This document shows positions 24,480-33,698 of a stretch of 64,000 bases of DNA, piece after piece. A model generated the notes under the pieces. It ran no database searches. It was not told where the DNA came from and was given only the letters and a program-made list of their open reading frames with translations. Each line of letters opens with the position of its first letter. Position 1 is the stretch's first letter. The position numbers were made by a program, and so were the translations under genes. The stretch comes from Arthrobacter sp. AQ5-06 (GTDB lineage: Bacteria; Actinomycetota; Actinomycetes; Actinomycetales; Micrococcaceae). The stretch spans positions 124,001 through 188,000 of the forward strand of contig NZ_QMKP01000004.1 in NCBI RefSeq assembly GCF_003287955.1. The letters run 5' to 3'.

Positions 24480-25306
24480 GACACGACCGGCTGGCACTGA
24501 GGACAGAAATAGATGTCCCGCTCTTCCTCACCGTTGGGTTTGCCCAGCACGCCGCGGCGGATGGGGGTACGGCATTTCAGGCACGGCTGGTGTTCGCGAC
24601 GGTAAACCCAATAGCCCGGACGGCCCGCCATCCGCCCGACGGGCATGCCTCGCGGATTGAGGATGGTCACCCGGCGCCCCGGGCCCAGGTTGGCTTCGAG
24701 CAGCTGTTTGGCATCCGTCATCAGGGTCCTGAGGTCGTGGACAGCTGAGACCGGAGTCGCCGGGTGCACACCCGACAGGAAGCAGGCTTCGCAGCGATAA
24801 ATGTTGCCGATGCCCGCCAGGTTGCGCTGGTCCAGCAGGGCGACGCCGATGGGTACGTCGGGTGCCGCGCGGATCCGCTGCTCTGCTTCGGCCAGGTCCC
24901 AGTCCGGACCCAGCAGGTCCGGGCCCAGGTGGCCCACGATGGTGTCCTCGTCCGCGGTGCGGACCACTTCCAGGATGCCGAGGGAAAATCCGACGGCGTC
25001 GGCCGCTGCCGTGCGCAGTACGCATCGGGCGGTGAATCCCGGCTTCCGCCAGCGTCCGCCGGGCAGATAGACCTGCCAGGTGCCTTCCATCTTCAGGTGC
25101 GAGTGGATAGTGAGTTTACGCTCCTCCGGTCCCACCACGCGCATCAGGAGGTGCTTGCCGCGGGGGACGACTTCCTCCACGGTCCAGCCGGCCAGGTTGA
25201 GCGTGGCGAACCTCGGCACGCGGAAGTCTGACGCCGTGAGCGTCTGCCCCGCCAAGGCCTGGTGCAGTTCGGCGGCCGCCCGCCAGACGGAATCACCTTC
25301 AGGCAC
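24476..25306 (-). CDS. nei: Fpg/Nei-family DNA glycosylase (endonuclease VIII type)
   Basis: This base-excision repair enzyme removes oxidised pyrimidines with lyase activity. It starts PEGDSVWRAAAELH after Met, giving catalytic Pro2 and Glu3. GIGNIYRCEACF is the helix-two-turn-helix, and a C-terminal zinc finger uses CLKC and CPQC. The start is GTG at 25306 inside the last codons of lhr, with GAGGATCC upstream, so translation is coupled to the helicase gene. The lhr-nei pairing suggests joint action in repair. Which nei paralogue it is cannot be decided. Confidence 0.94.
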   Translation of the reverse strand: MPEGDSVWRAAAELHQALAGQTLTASDFRVPRFATLNLAGWTVEEVVPRGKHLLMRVVGPEERKLTIHSHLKMEGTWQVYLPGGRWRKPGFTARCVLRTAAADAVGFSLGILEVVRTADEDTIVGHLGPDLLGPDWDLAEAEQRIRAAPDVPIGVALLDQRNLAGIGNIYRCEACFLSGVHPATPVSAVHDLRTLMTDAKQLLEANLGPGRRVTILNPRGMPVGRMAGRPGYWVYRREHQPCLKCRTPIRRGVLGKPNGEEERDIYFCPQCQPVVS

Positions 25307-28300
25307 GGATCCTCAGACCCTTGGGCGTGGAGTATGCCCCGGCGGCGGCGAGTGCGGCCGCCACCGGGGTGTCCAGGATGCCGTGACCATTGACCTTTTC
25401 CATGATGAGCTTGTCCACGGCTCCCCGGGTGACCACACCTACCAAAGCCGCGCCGGCGGCGGACAGCACGGCCGCGTCCTCGCTGAAGGCCAGCAGCGTT
25501 TTGCCGCCGCGCTCCACGTAGAGGACCAGGGCGCCGTCCACCATGACCACCAGCGCGCCGGCTTTCCGCCCGGGCCGGTGCCCCGTCCCGGCTTCCTCGT
25601 TGAGTGCCGGCCACGGCAGCGCCGCGCCATAGGGGTTAGCGGGATCCGTGGCCGCAAGGGCCAGCGCCGTTGGCTCGGGCTTGGCCAGCTGAGTGTCCTC
25701 GGAATAGGAGCGCAGCCGGTCCACGGTTGCGGGGACAGCGAACTGTGCGGCCCCAAGGTGCTCGATGAAATACCCGCGGCGGCAGCGTCCAGCCTCTTCC
25801 AGTCGGGCCAGCACCTTGTACATCAGGCCGAACCCACCCAGGATCTGCTCCGCCATGACCGATCCCCGGGTCACCACGCCATACCGGTCCAGCAGAAGTT
25901 CAGCGGTGGCACGGGCGTGGATGGTGGCGTCGAGTTCGGGCGAGGGCAGGGCAGACCAACGCCCCGCGGCCAGCGGGGGTGTTGCCGCCGTTCCCGACAA
26001 CGAGCCGTACCGTCCGCCGCCGAGTCCAGGGGAGCCCAACCCAGGGGAGCCCAACCCAGGGGAGCCCAACCCGGGCGATCCCAGCATGCCGGTGCCGTGC
26101 GGGCGGCCGAGTCTGCTCAGCCTGGGGGCACGGGCGCGGGGCGAGCGGGCCACTTGGCGGTGCGCCGTGTGGCCGCCGGCGATGAGGGCGCGGACCGGGG
26201 CGAACGTGTCTCCGGTGATGCGGCCCGCCCACGCCAGATCCCACAGCGCGGACACCACTTCCTGGTCGCTGAGCACCGAGTCCATGCCACCGGCCACGTC
26301 CTTCAGTTGGCGGAAGAAATAACCGCCGCCGTTGTTCCTCAGGTGGTCAAGCAGGCGCTGCTGCGCGTCCCCAGGTTCATATTCGACGGCGGGATTCATC
26401 GTCAGTTCGGCGGAATCGGCCAGGTGGAGGCTGACCCAGCCGTCGTTTCCAGGCAGCGCTCCCGCCCCGGACCAGAGGACCTCGCCGGCGGCCATGAGCT
26501 CGTCCAGCATGGCGGGCTGGTAGTTGGAAACCCTGCTTGCCAGGATCAGCGGCTCCCACGCCGAAGCAGGTACCGGTACGCCGGAAAGCTGGTCGATCGC
26601 GGTGACAATACCGTCCAGCCCCCGCAGGGACGGCTGCCCGCGCCCGGCTCCTGGGGTGCGGACATGCTGCCAGGCCGGCAGGAAACGCCCATAGGCAGCG
26701 GCGTCCACCGGTTCCACTTCGGCGCGCAGTGCTGCGAGCGAACGACGGCGGAGCTTGCGGAGCACTTCGGCGTCGCACCATTCGCTGGTGGTGGGTGCGG
26801 GAAGGTGCGTCTGCGTGGATTCTGCCGGGAGCGGCTGAGTCGTTTGGACATCCTCAACCGGTGTTTCGTCCGATGGCCCATAGCTGGCCGCCTGTTCCGG
26901 TGGGGCAGCGTGCGGCCGGAACTCGCCTTCCACCACCCGGCCGTCCGCGGCGAGCCGGTTCAGCGCAGTGCTGACCACGGCGACCCCGAGCCCCAGCCGG
27001 GCCGCGGCTTCCGCCGCCGTGAAGGGTCCGTGCGTGCGGGCGTACCGGGAGACGAGGTCGCCCAGGGGGTCCGCCACCGGTTCGATGAAGGCAAGGGGGA
27101 CGCCCATGGGCAGCGGAACGCCGATGGCATCACGAAGCCGGGCGGCATCTTCGACGGCGGCGTAGCGCTCGGCCCCGCCGATGTTGACTTTGATGGCCCG
27201 GTTGGCCCGCAGCAGTGTGGTCAGGTGCGTCGTGGCCAGCGGGGTGTCTGCATGCTGGGTTTCGGCGGGTTCAACCACCGGCGCCGGCTCCACCAGCGGC
27301 GCAGCCTCCAAGCGCGCGGCGACTTCTTCCGGGGTCAGCGGACCCAGCAACCGGAGCAGGTCGGCAACGCCTTCCATGCCGCGGGCCCGGCGGTCCGGCA
27401 GGAGGCGCTGGAGTTCAAGCTCGGTGGCCTCGATGACTTTCGGGTCGAGCAGTTCGCGGAGTTCAACCCGGCCGAGCAACTCGTTCAGGAGCGTCGAGTC
27501 CAGGGCCAGGGCTGCGGCCCGGCGCTCGGCCAGGGGCGAGTCCCCTTCATACAGGAACTGGGCCACGTACCCAAACAGCAGGGACTTGGCGAACGGCGAG
27601 GGCTGCTGCGTGGTGGTCTGCACGATCCTGAGTTCGCGGCGTTCCACCGACGCCGCAATGTCCTTCAGGGCCGGAAGGTCGTACACGTCCTGGAGGCATT
27701 CGCGTACGGTCTCCAGCACGATGGGAAACGTGGGGTATTTCCGTGCGACATCGAGCAGCTGCGCGGATCGCTGGCGCTGCTGCCAGAGCGGTTGCCGCTT
27801 GCCGGGGGTTTGCCGGGGAAGCAGCAGGGCGCGCGCGGCGCACTCCCGGAAACGCGAGGCAAAAAGCGCGCTGCCGCCCACTTCGGCGGTGACAATCTGC
27901 TCCAGTTCGTCGGGATCAAACAGGAAGAGGTCGGCACCGGGCGGCTCGTCCTCCATCATGGGGACCCGCAGCACGATGCCGTCGTCAGCCGCCATGGCCG
28001 ACCCGTCCAGGCCGTACCGCTGGTGGAGACGCTGCCCGACCGCGAGTGCCCAGGGAGCGTGCACCGGCATCCCGAAGGGGCTATGCAGGATCACCCGCCA
28101 ATCGCCCAGTTCGTCATGGAAGCGCTCCACCACCAGCGTGGTGTCGCAGGGGACCACCTCGGTGGCGAGCTTCTGTTCACCGAGGTACTGGATCAGGTTG
28201 TTAGCGGCGAATTCATCCAGCCCGCTGGCCTTGCAGCGTTCGGTGGCAGGGCCGACGTCAGACGCGGACAGCTCACGCACGAAGGCGCCCAGCGCACGGC

Positions 28301-30368
28301 CCAGGTCAACGGGCCGACCCAGCGAGTCACCTTTCCAGAACGGGAGTTTGCCCGGCTGGCCGAAGGCGGGGGAGACCAGGACGCGGTCATGGGTGATGTC
28401 CTCGATCTTCCAACTGGTGGCGCCCAGCGCAAAAATGTCACCCACCCGGGACTCGTAGACCATCTCCTCGTCCAGTTCGCCCACGCGGCGGCCGCCTTTT
28501 GCCGGTGACGCGGCGGGTTTGCCGTCTGCTCCCGGCGCACCGGAGCCTTCCACCTCGGTGCCGATGATGTACACACCGAAGAGGCCGCGGTCCGGGATGG
28601 TGCCGCCGGACGTCACGGCAAGCCGCTGGGCCCCGGGCCTGCCTTCGATGGTGCCGGCGTTCCGGTCCCAGATGATCCGGGGCCGCAGTTCGGCGAATTC
28701 ATCCGACGGGTACCGGCCGGCCAGCAGGTCAAGGGTCGCCTCGAAGGCGGACCGGGGGAGGGCCGCGAAGGGGGCGGACCGCCGGACAGTAGCGAACCAT
28801 TCCTCCACATCGATGCTGCCCAGGGCGGTGGCCGCGACGGTCTGCTGGGCCAGGATGTCCAACGGATTGGCCGGGACAAAGAGCCGCTCGATCTTCCCTT
28901 CGAGCATCCGCTCCACGGTGATGGCCGTGTGCACCAGGTCTGCGCGGTGCTTGGGAAAAAGCACTCCCTGCGAAATTTCTCCCACCTGGTGCCCGGCCCG
29001 GCCTACGCGTTGGAGTCCGCTGGCCACCGACGGCGGTGATTCAACCTGAACCACGAGGTCCACGGCACCCATGTCGATGCCGAGCTCCAGGGACGAAGTG
29101 GCCACGACGCAGCGCAGGCGGCCGGACTTGAGGTCGTCCTCAATGAGTGCCCGTTGGTCTTTGGAAACGGAGCCGTGGTGGGCGCGGGCCAGCAAGGGAT
29201 CGGCTCCCGCCGTGCTGCCGGCCTGCGCCATCATGTGGGCCGGAGTCGCGGTGGAAACAGGAATGGATGCAGGACTGAGAGCAGGGGCGCCGGGCGAAAA
29301 CCCGGGGTCTGCGGCAGCCGCGGCAGGCGAGTCCCAGCCGCCGCCGACCGCGATCAGTTGCCGTTCTGCGTAGATCTCATTAAGGCGGGCGGTGAGCCGC
29401 TCCGCCAGCCGGCGTGAGTTGGCGAAAACGATGGTGGACTGGTTGGCCAGCACCAGGTCAACGATCTTCTCCTCCACATGGGGCCAGATTGATGCCTGGG
29501 GCTGCAGTCCTGACGCGGGACCGGAGTCAAAGGCGCCCGCAGCGCCCGGAAGATCGGACATGTCCTCCACCGGGACGGACACGGTGAGGTCCCAGTTTTT
29601 CCGCGACGGTGGGGCCACGATTTCCACCGGCGCTGAACCCGCCAGGAACTGGGCCACCAGTTCGCGCGGCTCCACGGTGGCGGAGAGTCCGATCCGTTGG
29701 GCGGGCTTTGGCAGCAGCGCATCCAGCCGTTCCAAGGAAACGGCCAGGTGGGCGCCCCGTTTGGTGCCCGCTACGGCATGGACCTCGTCAACGATAATGG
29801 TGTCCACCTCGGTGAGGGTCTCGCGCGCCCTGGAGGTGAGCATCAGGAACAGCGATTCCGGCGTGGTGATGAGGATGTCCGGCGGGTTGCTCAGGAGGGA
29901 GCGACGGTCCGCCGTCGTGGTGTCACCGGACCGGACCCCCACCGTGATCAGCGGCGCCGGAAGCCCCAGCCGCTTGGCAGTCTGGGTGATCCCGATCAGG
30001 GGCGAGCGGAGGTTGCGTTCCACGTCCACGCCGAGGGCTTTCAACGGCGAGATATACAGGACGCGGGTCTTGCGTTTGGGCGGGCGGGGGCGCTTTCCTT
30101 TGACCGCCCCCTTGACGGGCCCACTGACCGACCCCTCGACCGGCACAGCATCCAGGCCGGGCAATTCCGGGTCAGGGGCCGGCGCGTCAACGAGCAAACG
30201 ATCCAAAGCCCAGAGGAACGCCGCGAGCGTTTTTCCCGAACCGGTGGGCGCCACCACCAGGGCGTGCGTGCCGGACGAGATGGCGCTCCAGGCGCCGGTC
30301 TGCGCAGGGGTTGGCTCCGCAAAGGCGCCCAGGAACCAGTCCCGCGTGGGCCGGCTGAAACGGCCCAT
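25299..30368 (-). CDS. lhr: Lhr-type ATP-dependent DNA/RNA helicase
   Basis: This large superfamily-2 helicase of 1689 residues is implicated in DNA repair. Motifs visible are Walker A APTGSGKT, the DEVH box (VDEVHAVAGTKRGAH), SATV, and motif VI QRVGRAGHQ; the remaining ~800 residues are the Lhr core and C-terminal winged-helix parts. ATG 30368 was chosen because GAGGAA lies five bases upstream; the frame is open to 30584 but the extra part is low-complexity. A Gly-Ser-Pro-Gly-Leu tandem repeat lies near 26026-26070, and a GGTTTCG palindromic element is embedded near 27258. It overlaps nei by eight bases. Confidence 0.95.
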   Translation of the reverse strand: MGRFSRPTRDWFLGAFAEPTPAQTGAWSAISSGTHALVVAPTGSGKTLAAFLWALDRLLVDAPAPDPELPGLDAVPVEGSVSGPVKGAVKGKRPRPPKRKTRVLYISPLKALGVDVERNLRSPLIGITQTAKRLGLPAPLITVGVRSGDTTTADRRSLLSNPPDILITTPESLFLMLTSRARETLTEVDTIIVDEVHAVAGTKRGAHLAVSLERLDALLPKPAQRIGLSATVEPRELVAQFLAGSAPVEIVAPPSRKNWDLTVSVPVEDMSDLPGAAGAFDSGPASGLQPQASIWPHVEEKIVDLVLANQSTIVFANSRRLAERLTARLNEIYAERQLIAVGGGWDSPAAAAADPGFSPGAPALSPASIPVSTATPAHMMAQAGSTAGADPLLARAHHGSVSKDQRALIEDDLKSGRLRCVVATSSLELGIDMGAVDLVVQVESPPSVASGLQRVGRAGHQVGEISQGVLFPKHRADLVHTAITVERMLEGKIERLFVPANPLDILAQQTVAATALGSIDVEEWFATVRRSAPFAALPRSAFEATLDLLAGRYPSDEFAELRPRIIWDRNAGTIEGRPGAQRLAVTSGGTIPDRGLFGVYIIGTEVEGSGAPGADGKPAASPAKGGRRVGELDEEMVYESRVGDIFALGATSWKIEDITHDRVLVSPAFGQPGKLPFWKGDSLGRPVDLGRALGAFVRELSASDVGPATERCKASGLDEFAANNLIQYLGEQKLATEVVPCDTTLVVERFHDELGDWRVILHSPFGMPVHAPWALAVGQRLHQRYGLDGSAMAADDGIVLRVPMMEDEPPGADLFLFDPDELEQIVTAEVGGSALFASRFRECAARALLLPRQTPGKRQPLWQQRQRSAQLLDVARKYPTFPIVLETVRECLQDVYDLPALKDIAASVERRELRIVQTTTQQPSPFAKSLLFGYVAQFLYEGDSPLAERRAAALALDSTLLNELLGRVELRELLDPKVIEATELELQRLLPDRRARGMEGVADLLRLLGPLTPEEVAARLEAAPLVEPAPVVEPAETQHADTPLATTHLTTLLRANRAIKVNIGGAERYAAVEDAARLRDAIGVPLPMGVPLAFIEPVADPLGDLVSRYARTHGPFTAAEAAARLGLGVAVVSTALNRLAADGRVVEGEFRPHAAPPEQAASYGPSDETPVEDVQTTQPLPAESTQTHLPAPTTSEWCDAEVLRKLRRRSLAALRAEVEPVDAAAYGRFLPAWQHVRTPGAGRGQPSLRGLDGIVTAIDQLSGVPVPASAWEPLILASRVSNYQPAMLDELMAAGEVLWSGAGALPGNDGWVSLHLADSAELTMNPAVEYEPGDAQQRLLDHLRNNGGGYFFRQLKDVAGGMDSVLSDQEVVSALWDLAWAGRITGDTFAPVRALIAGGHTAHRQVARSPRARAPRLSRLGRPHGTGMLGSPGLGSPGLGSPGLGSPGLGGGRYGSLSGTAATPPLAAGRWSALPSPELDATIHARATAELLLDRYGVVTRGSVMAEQILGGFGLMYKVLARLEEAGRCRRGYFIEHLGAAQFAVPATVDRLRSYSEDTQLAKPEPTALALAATDPANPYGAALPWPALNEEAGTGHRPGRKAGALVVMVDGALVLYVERGGKTLLAFSEDAAVLSAAGAALVGVVTRGAVDKLIMEKVNGHGILDTPVAAALAAAGAYSTPKGLRIRA
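26026..26085. repeat. 15-bp tandem repeat inside lhr
   Basis: Three exact copies of the unit CCAGGGGAGCCCAAC run from 26026 to 26070, followed by a degenerate fourth copy (CCGGGCGATCCC...). On the minus strand it encodes repeated Gly-Ser-Pro-Gly-Leu. The protein region is likely a flexible linker of variable length. Confidence 0.85.
27258..27281 (+). repeat. 24-bp GGTTTCG...CAACCACCGG element inside lhr
   Basis: The segment GGTTTCGGCGGG-TTCAACCACCGG (no gap) matches the reverse complement of 30785-30808 at 20 of 24 positions. On the minus strand of lhr it encodes part of PVVEPAETQ. It looks like one copy of a dispersed palindromic element that inserted in frame. Confidence 0.6.
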
Positions 30369-30537
30369 GGGTTCCTCTTTGCTGCCGGCCGGGCGGGCTG
30401 CCGGGCGTGCCGCTTGACGGGCTGCCTGGCCCGCGTCCGCTGGCTGATCCTCCTGCATGCCTCCATCATGCCCTAACCCACCGACAGGATTGCCTGCCTG
30501 GCCAGGGCGCCGGCCAGCCTGCCGGGCAGGGTCCGGA

Positions 30538-32076
30538 TCAGGCAGGGTCGAGCCTCGGGAGATCCTTTGTGGCGGGTCCTTCAAGGAGCTTGCCGTCGGG
30601 GCTGAAGCGCGAGCCGTGGAGCGGGCAGTCCCAGGTCAGTTCGCTGTCGTTCCAGTGAACGATCCCGCCCAGATGCGTGCAGACGGCGGAGAGCCTGCAC
30701 GTGGTGCCGCCCACTGTGGAGACTGCCGCCGGCCGGGCGCCGTCGCGGTAAACCTTCGCGTCGCCGTCGGCCGGTATGGGACCTCCGGTGGTTGGGCCGG
30801 TCGAAACCGCGGTTTCGACCGGGACAGCCACCGACTTGCCAACCGCCAGCTTCCCCCAGTCGGCGGCCAGCCGCGCCGCCACGCCCGCGTTTACGGCGAC
30901 GGCGGTCAGCGCCCCGCCGGGAGACGTCACGCGGTGATGGATCGTGTTGGCCCAGCGGAGGCTGCCGCCGAGGATATCCGCGGAGATGCCCAGGGCGGCG
31001 GCCACCGCGTTGGTCATGCCCCACTTGTTGTAACCGGTGCCGAAGAAGATGTGGCCCCGGCCTCGAGGCAACTTGCCAAAGAAGGGCATGAGGTTCGTGG
31101 CCTGGTAGTCCTGGGCAGACCACGTGTGGGTGGCTACCGCGCCCGTGAAGTGCCCGGTAGCCCAGTCCAACAGACCCGACAGATGGGACTTTTCCGATTC
31201 CGTCCGCCCCACCTGATGCCCGTGCCCGCCGACCAGCAGGAACCTGCGGCCGTCAGCCTCATAGTCGCGCAGCGAATGGGTGGGTTCCTCGGCCGACAGG
31301 TACATGCCCGGCGGCGCGGTGACTCCGGCGGGCAGTTCCAGGGCTGCGGCGTAGGAGCGCAGGGGCTTGAGTTTGGTGAAGTAGAGTCCGCGGTCCAGGA
31401 CGGGGATTCCGGTGGCCAGCACAACGTCGTTGGCGGTGACGGTGCCCTGGTCCGTGTGGACTGTTAATGGCCCGTTCCCGGAGACATTCCGCAGCCGGGT
31501 CCCGCCCACGACGCTCCCGCCGCGGGCCCGGACGTCCAGCAGTAGCGTGTCCAGGACGTCCATGGGATTGATCTGGGCCTGATCGGTCAGCAGGAGGGCG
31601 CTTTGGATGGAGAAGGGGAGGCGTGCATCGCGCACGTACTCGACGTCCAGGCCGGCGGTGGTCGCTGCGCCGAGTTCCTCAAGCAGCCGCTCGGTCCCCT
31701 GGGCGGTGGTGGCGTACGTGTAAGCATCCCGGCGCTGATACGGCACGTGGTGTTCGTCGAGGTAGCGGAGCAGCCACGACTGCCCCTCCCGGTTGGCCTC
31801 CACATAGGCCCCAATCTGCTTCTGCGCATACTGCCTGGCCAGGCCGGACAGGACGGTTCCCTGCAGCAGGCTGACTTTCGCCGTTGTGTTTCCCGTGGTC
31901 ACGGCCCCCGGAAACCTGGCCTCCAGGACCAGGACTCGCTGCCCGGACCTGGCCAGCAGCAGCGCGGTGACCAGCCCGGTCAGCCCGGCCCCGGCCACCA
32001 CAGTGTCATAGCTGCCGCCTGCCTCGAACGGGTCAGTGCTGAAGGATTGCCCACGGTCCAACCAGAACGACGTCAT
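30538..32076 (-). CDS. FAD-dependent oxidoreductase with C-terminal Rieske domain
   Basis: This 512-residue protein joins a DAO-type FAD oxidoreductase to a Rieske [2Fe-2S] domain. The N terminus has the dinucleotide fold VVAGAGLTGLVTALLLARSG. The C-terminal ~95 residues have the Rieske motifs CTHLGG and CPLHGSRF, so both the CxH and CxxH ligand sets are complete. The combination is widespread in actinobacteria with unproven substrate. The linker holds a 26-bp palindrome at 30797-30822, encoding ETAVSTGP. It diverges from nothing close and is followed downstream by lhr on the same strand. Confidence 0.9.
   Translation of the reverse strand: MTSFWLDRGQSFSTDPFEAGGSYDTVVAGAGLTGLVTALLLARSGQRVLVLEARFPGAVTTGNTTAKVSLLQGTVLSGLARQYAQKQIGAYVEANREGQSWLLRYLDEHHVPYQRRDAYTYATTAQGTERLLEELGAATTAGLDVEYVRDARLPFSIQSALLLTDQAQINPMDVLDTLLLDVRARGGSVVGGTRLRNVSGNGPLTVHTDQGTVTANDVVLATGIPVLDRGLYFTKLKPLRSYAAALELPAGVTAPPGMYLSAEEPTHSLRDYEADGRRFLLVGGHGHQVGRTESEKSHLSGLLDWATGHFTGAVATHTWSAQDYQATNLMPFFGKLPRGRGHIFFGTGYNKWGMTNAVAAALGISADILGGSLRWANTIHHRVTSPGGALTAVAVNAGVAARLAADWGKLAVGKSVAVPVETAVSTGPTTGGPIPADGDAKVYRDGARPAAVSTVGGTTCRLSAVCTHLGGIVHWNDSELTWDCPLHGSRFSPDGKLLEGPATKDLPRLDPA
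30785..30822. repeat. Palindromic element inside the Rieske oxidoreductase gene
   Basis: Bases 30797-30822 form a perfect 26-base palindrome whose left half is CCGGTCGAAACCG. Bases 30785-30808, read on the minus strand, match the 24-bp element at 27258-27281 in 20 of 24 positions. The insertion lies in the linker between the FAD and Rieske domains and keeps the frame. Confidence 0.65.
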
Positions 32077-32118
32077 GGAAGCTAAGTGTACTTATCATGA
32101 GCGGTCAGGCCCAGAGCA

Positions 32119-32742
32119 TCAGGCGGGCTGGAAAGCTCCGACGCTCAGGAGCGTGATGTTTGCGTTGCTGCACGCGCTGGTGGGCTGCGGCAGGAACAAC
32201 GACGCCGTGTCTTCCGGCGGGTAAATGCGGTAACCGGCCGCGTCTGTCAGCGTGCAGTCGCTGTAGTTCGCGGCCTGGGTGTAGCGGAGCACGGCGGATC
32301 CGGTCTGGCCCGGCGCCAGAAGGACGTCCGCTATTGGGGTGGCCTCGTCACGGGACGCCGCCGCGCCAATCGGTGCACCGTCGGCGTCAGCGGTCAGCGA
32401 CACCCCCGGGTAGCCCTTGAGCAGGCAGGGCGCCGTGCCCGTGTTCGTGAGGTTCAGCTTCATGTAGACGCTGCCCGCCGCGCCCCCGCCGGAGGCATCG
32501 GTAGCCGCCGACAGTGTGGCCGCCTTGCAGAGCGCAGGACCGGCCTGAGTGGTGCCGGACGACGACGGCGACTGGGACGCGTCCGGAGACGCCGGCGTGG
32601 TGGACGGGCTGGCGGAGTTGGTCCCCGGCGACGTCGTCCCCTGCGTCTGCGGCCGGCTCGGTCCGCAGGCGGTGAGCATCAGCGCCGCCGCCGCGACCGC
32701 CGTCGTAATAACAAACCCTTGTGAAATGCGCTGAGACGTCAT
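32119..32742 (-). CDS. DUF4232 lipoprotein
   Basis: This secreted lipoprotein of 207 residues has a signal peptide with lipobox LTAC at about residue 23-26. A Ser/Thr/Pro-rich linker (about residues 30-68) follows, and then a DUF4232 beta-sandwich domain (AGSVYMKLNLTNTGTAPCLL, then GYPGVSLTADADG). Such proteins are common on actinobacterial cell surfaces and their function is unknown. It lies alone, with a hairpin terminator for the upstream minus-strand gene between them. Confidence 0.88.
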   Translation of the reverse strand: MTSQRISQGFVITTAVAAAALMLTACGPSRPQTQGTTSPGTNSASPSTTPASPDASQSPSSSGTTQAGPALCKAATLSAATDASGGGAAGSVYMKLNLTNTGTAPCLLKGYPGVSLTADADGAPIGAAASRDEATPIADVLLAPGQTGSAVLRYTQAANYSDCTLTDAAGYRIYPPEDTASLFLPQPTSACSNANITLLSVGAFQPA

Positions 32743-32799
32743 GGCACAACCATTGTTGCTGCTGTGACGGGAGTCAACGATGCCACGGGCAGGCGGGAC

Positions 32800-32838
32800 G
32801 ATTTGATGCCCGGATCGTGATCATCCGGGCATCAAATC
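32800..32838 (-). terminator. 16-bp hairpin downstream of ycnI
   Basis: GATTTGATGCCCGGAT at 32800-32815 is the exact inverse of ATCCGGGCATCAAATC at 32823-32838, with a seven-base loop. It lies just after the stop of the YcnI gene on the minus strand and upstream of the DUF4232 gene. No T run follows, so it is a likely but unproven terminator. Confidence 0.6.
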
Positions 32839-32846
32839 CCGCGATG

Positions 32847-33611
32847 TTACGTGGCGGATTCCTGCCGGCGCTTCGAGCCGCTGCGCGCGAAGGCCACCCC
32901 GCCAAGGGCGAGTCCGCCCAGCCCGGCAGCAAGCCCCGCCCAGCTGCGGGCGTCCGCGCTGCTGTCAGTCACCGCGGCTGCCTGCTCGGTGTCCTGCGGT
33001 TCGCTGGCGTGCGGTTCGCCGGTGTGCGCCGAGGAAGCAGCCGCGCCGTGGCCGTCCGCGCTCGCCGCCTCGGTGATGGTGATGGACGGCGCCGGCGCTT
33101 TCAGGGAGTGCGGGTCCTGGCCGTCCTTGGCGATCTCCGACCAGTCAGTCTGCCCGGTTTCGCACGACTGCAGCGTGGGGAAGTAGAGCGTGGAGCCGGC
33201 CGCGTCGGGCAGCTTGACGGACAGCACCAGGGCATCGCGCAGCTCGTGCTCCAGCGGAGCCCTGGCCGTGTACACAATCTGGCTGGTGCGTTTGGTGATG
33301 GAGGTGCCGTCGGCCAGCTTCTTGGGCTCGGCGAGCTGCTCGGTCACTTTTTCCACAGTCCAGTTGGGGTTAACCGTGGGCTGGGCGTCGTTGAGTTCGG
33401 CCGGCAGGGTGATGGCCACCTTGGTGGTACCGGACTCCTCGCAGCCGTGCGGGATGCCGAAGGTGAGCAGGGCGTAGGAATTGGCGGCGGTCTTGTCCGG
33501 TGTGACGCCGACGTGGGCCGACGCGCCTGCTGCGGCGGTCAGGATCAGGACGGCTGCGCCGCCGGTGGCTGCTGCCGCGGTGAGGGTGCGGCGAAGGAAT
33601 GTGGTGGTCAT
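32847..33611 (-). CDS. ycnI: YcnI-family copper-associated secreted protein (DUF1775)
   Basis: This exported, membrane-anchored protein is linked to copper handling. The signal peptide ends near ...GASA, so the mature protein begins with His in HVGVTPD, the copper-binding position described for this family. DUF1775 follows (VTPDKTAANSYALLTFGIPH, then LPAELNDAQPTVNPNWTVEK). The tail holds a Ser/Ala/His-rich spacer, one membrane helix (WAGLAAGLGGLALGGVAFAR) and a basic end. It lies downstream of a membrane protein gene on the same strand. Confidence 0.92.
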   Translation of the reverse strand: MTTTFLRRTLTAAAATGGAAVLILTAAAGASAHVGVTPDKTAANSYALLTFGIPHGCEESGTTKVAITLPAELNDAQPTVNPNWTVEKVTEQLAEPKKLADGTSITKRTSQIVYTARAPLEHELRDALVLSVKLPDAAGSTLYFPTLQSCETGQTDWSEIAKDGQDPHSLKAPAPSITITEAASADGHGAAASSAHTGEPHASEPQDTEQAAAVTDSSADARSWAGLAAGLGGLALGGVAFARSGSKRRQESAT

Positions 33612-33698
33612 GGGTTGCCTTTCGGGCGCACGCCGGATGGGCGTACGGAAGTACGGGGGGTGGGGCCCGGGGCCTGCGGAAGTGCGGTGCGGGCGGAG

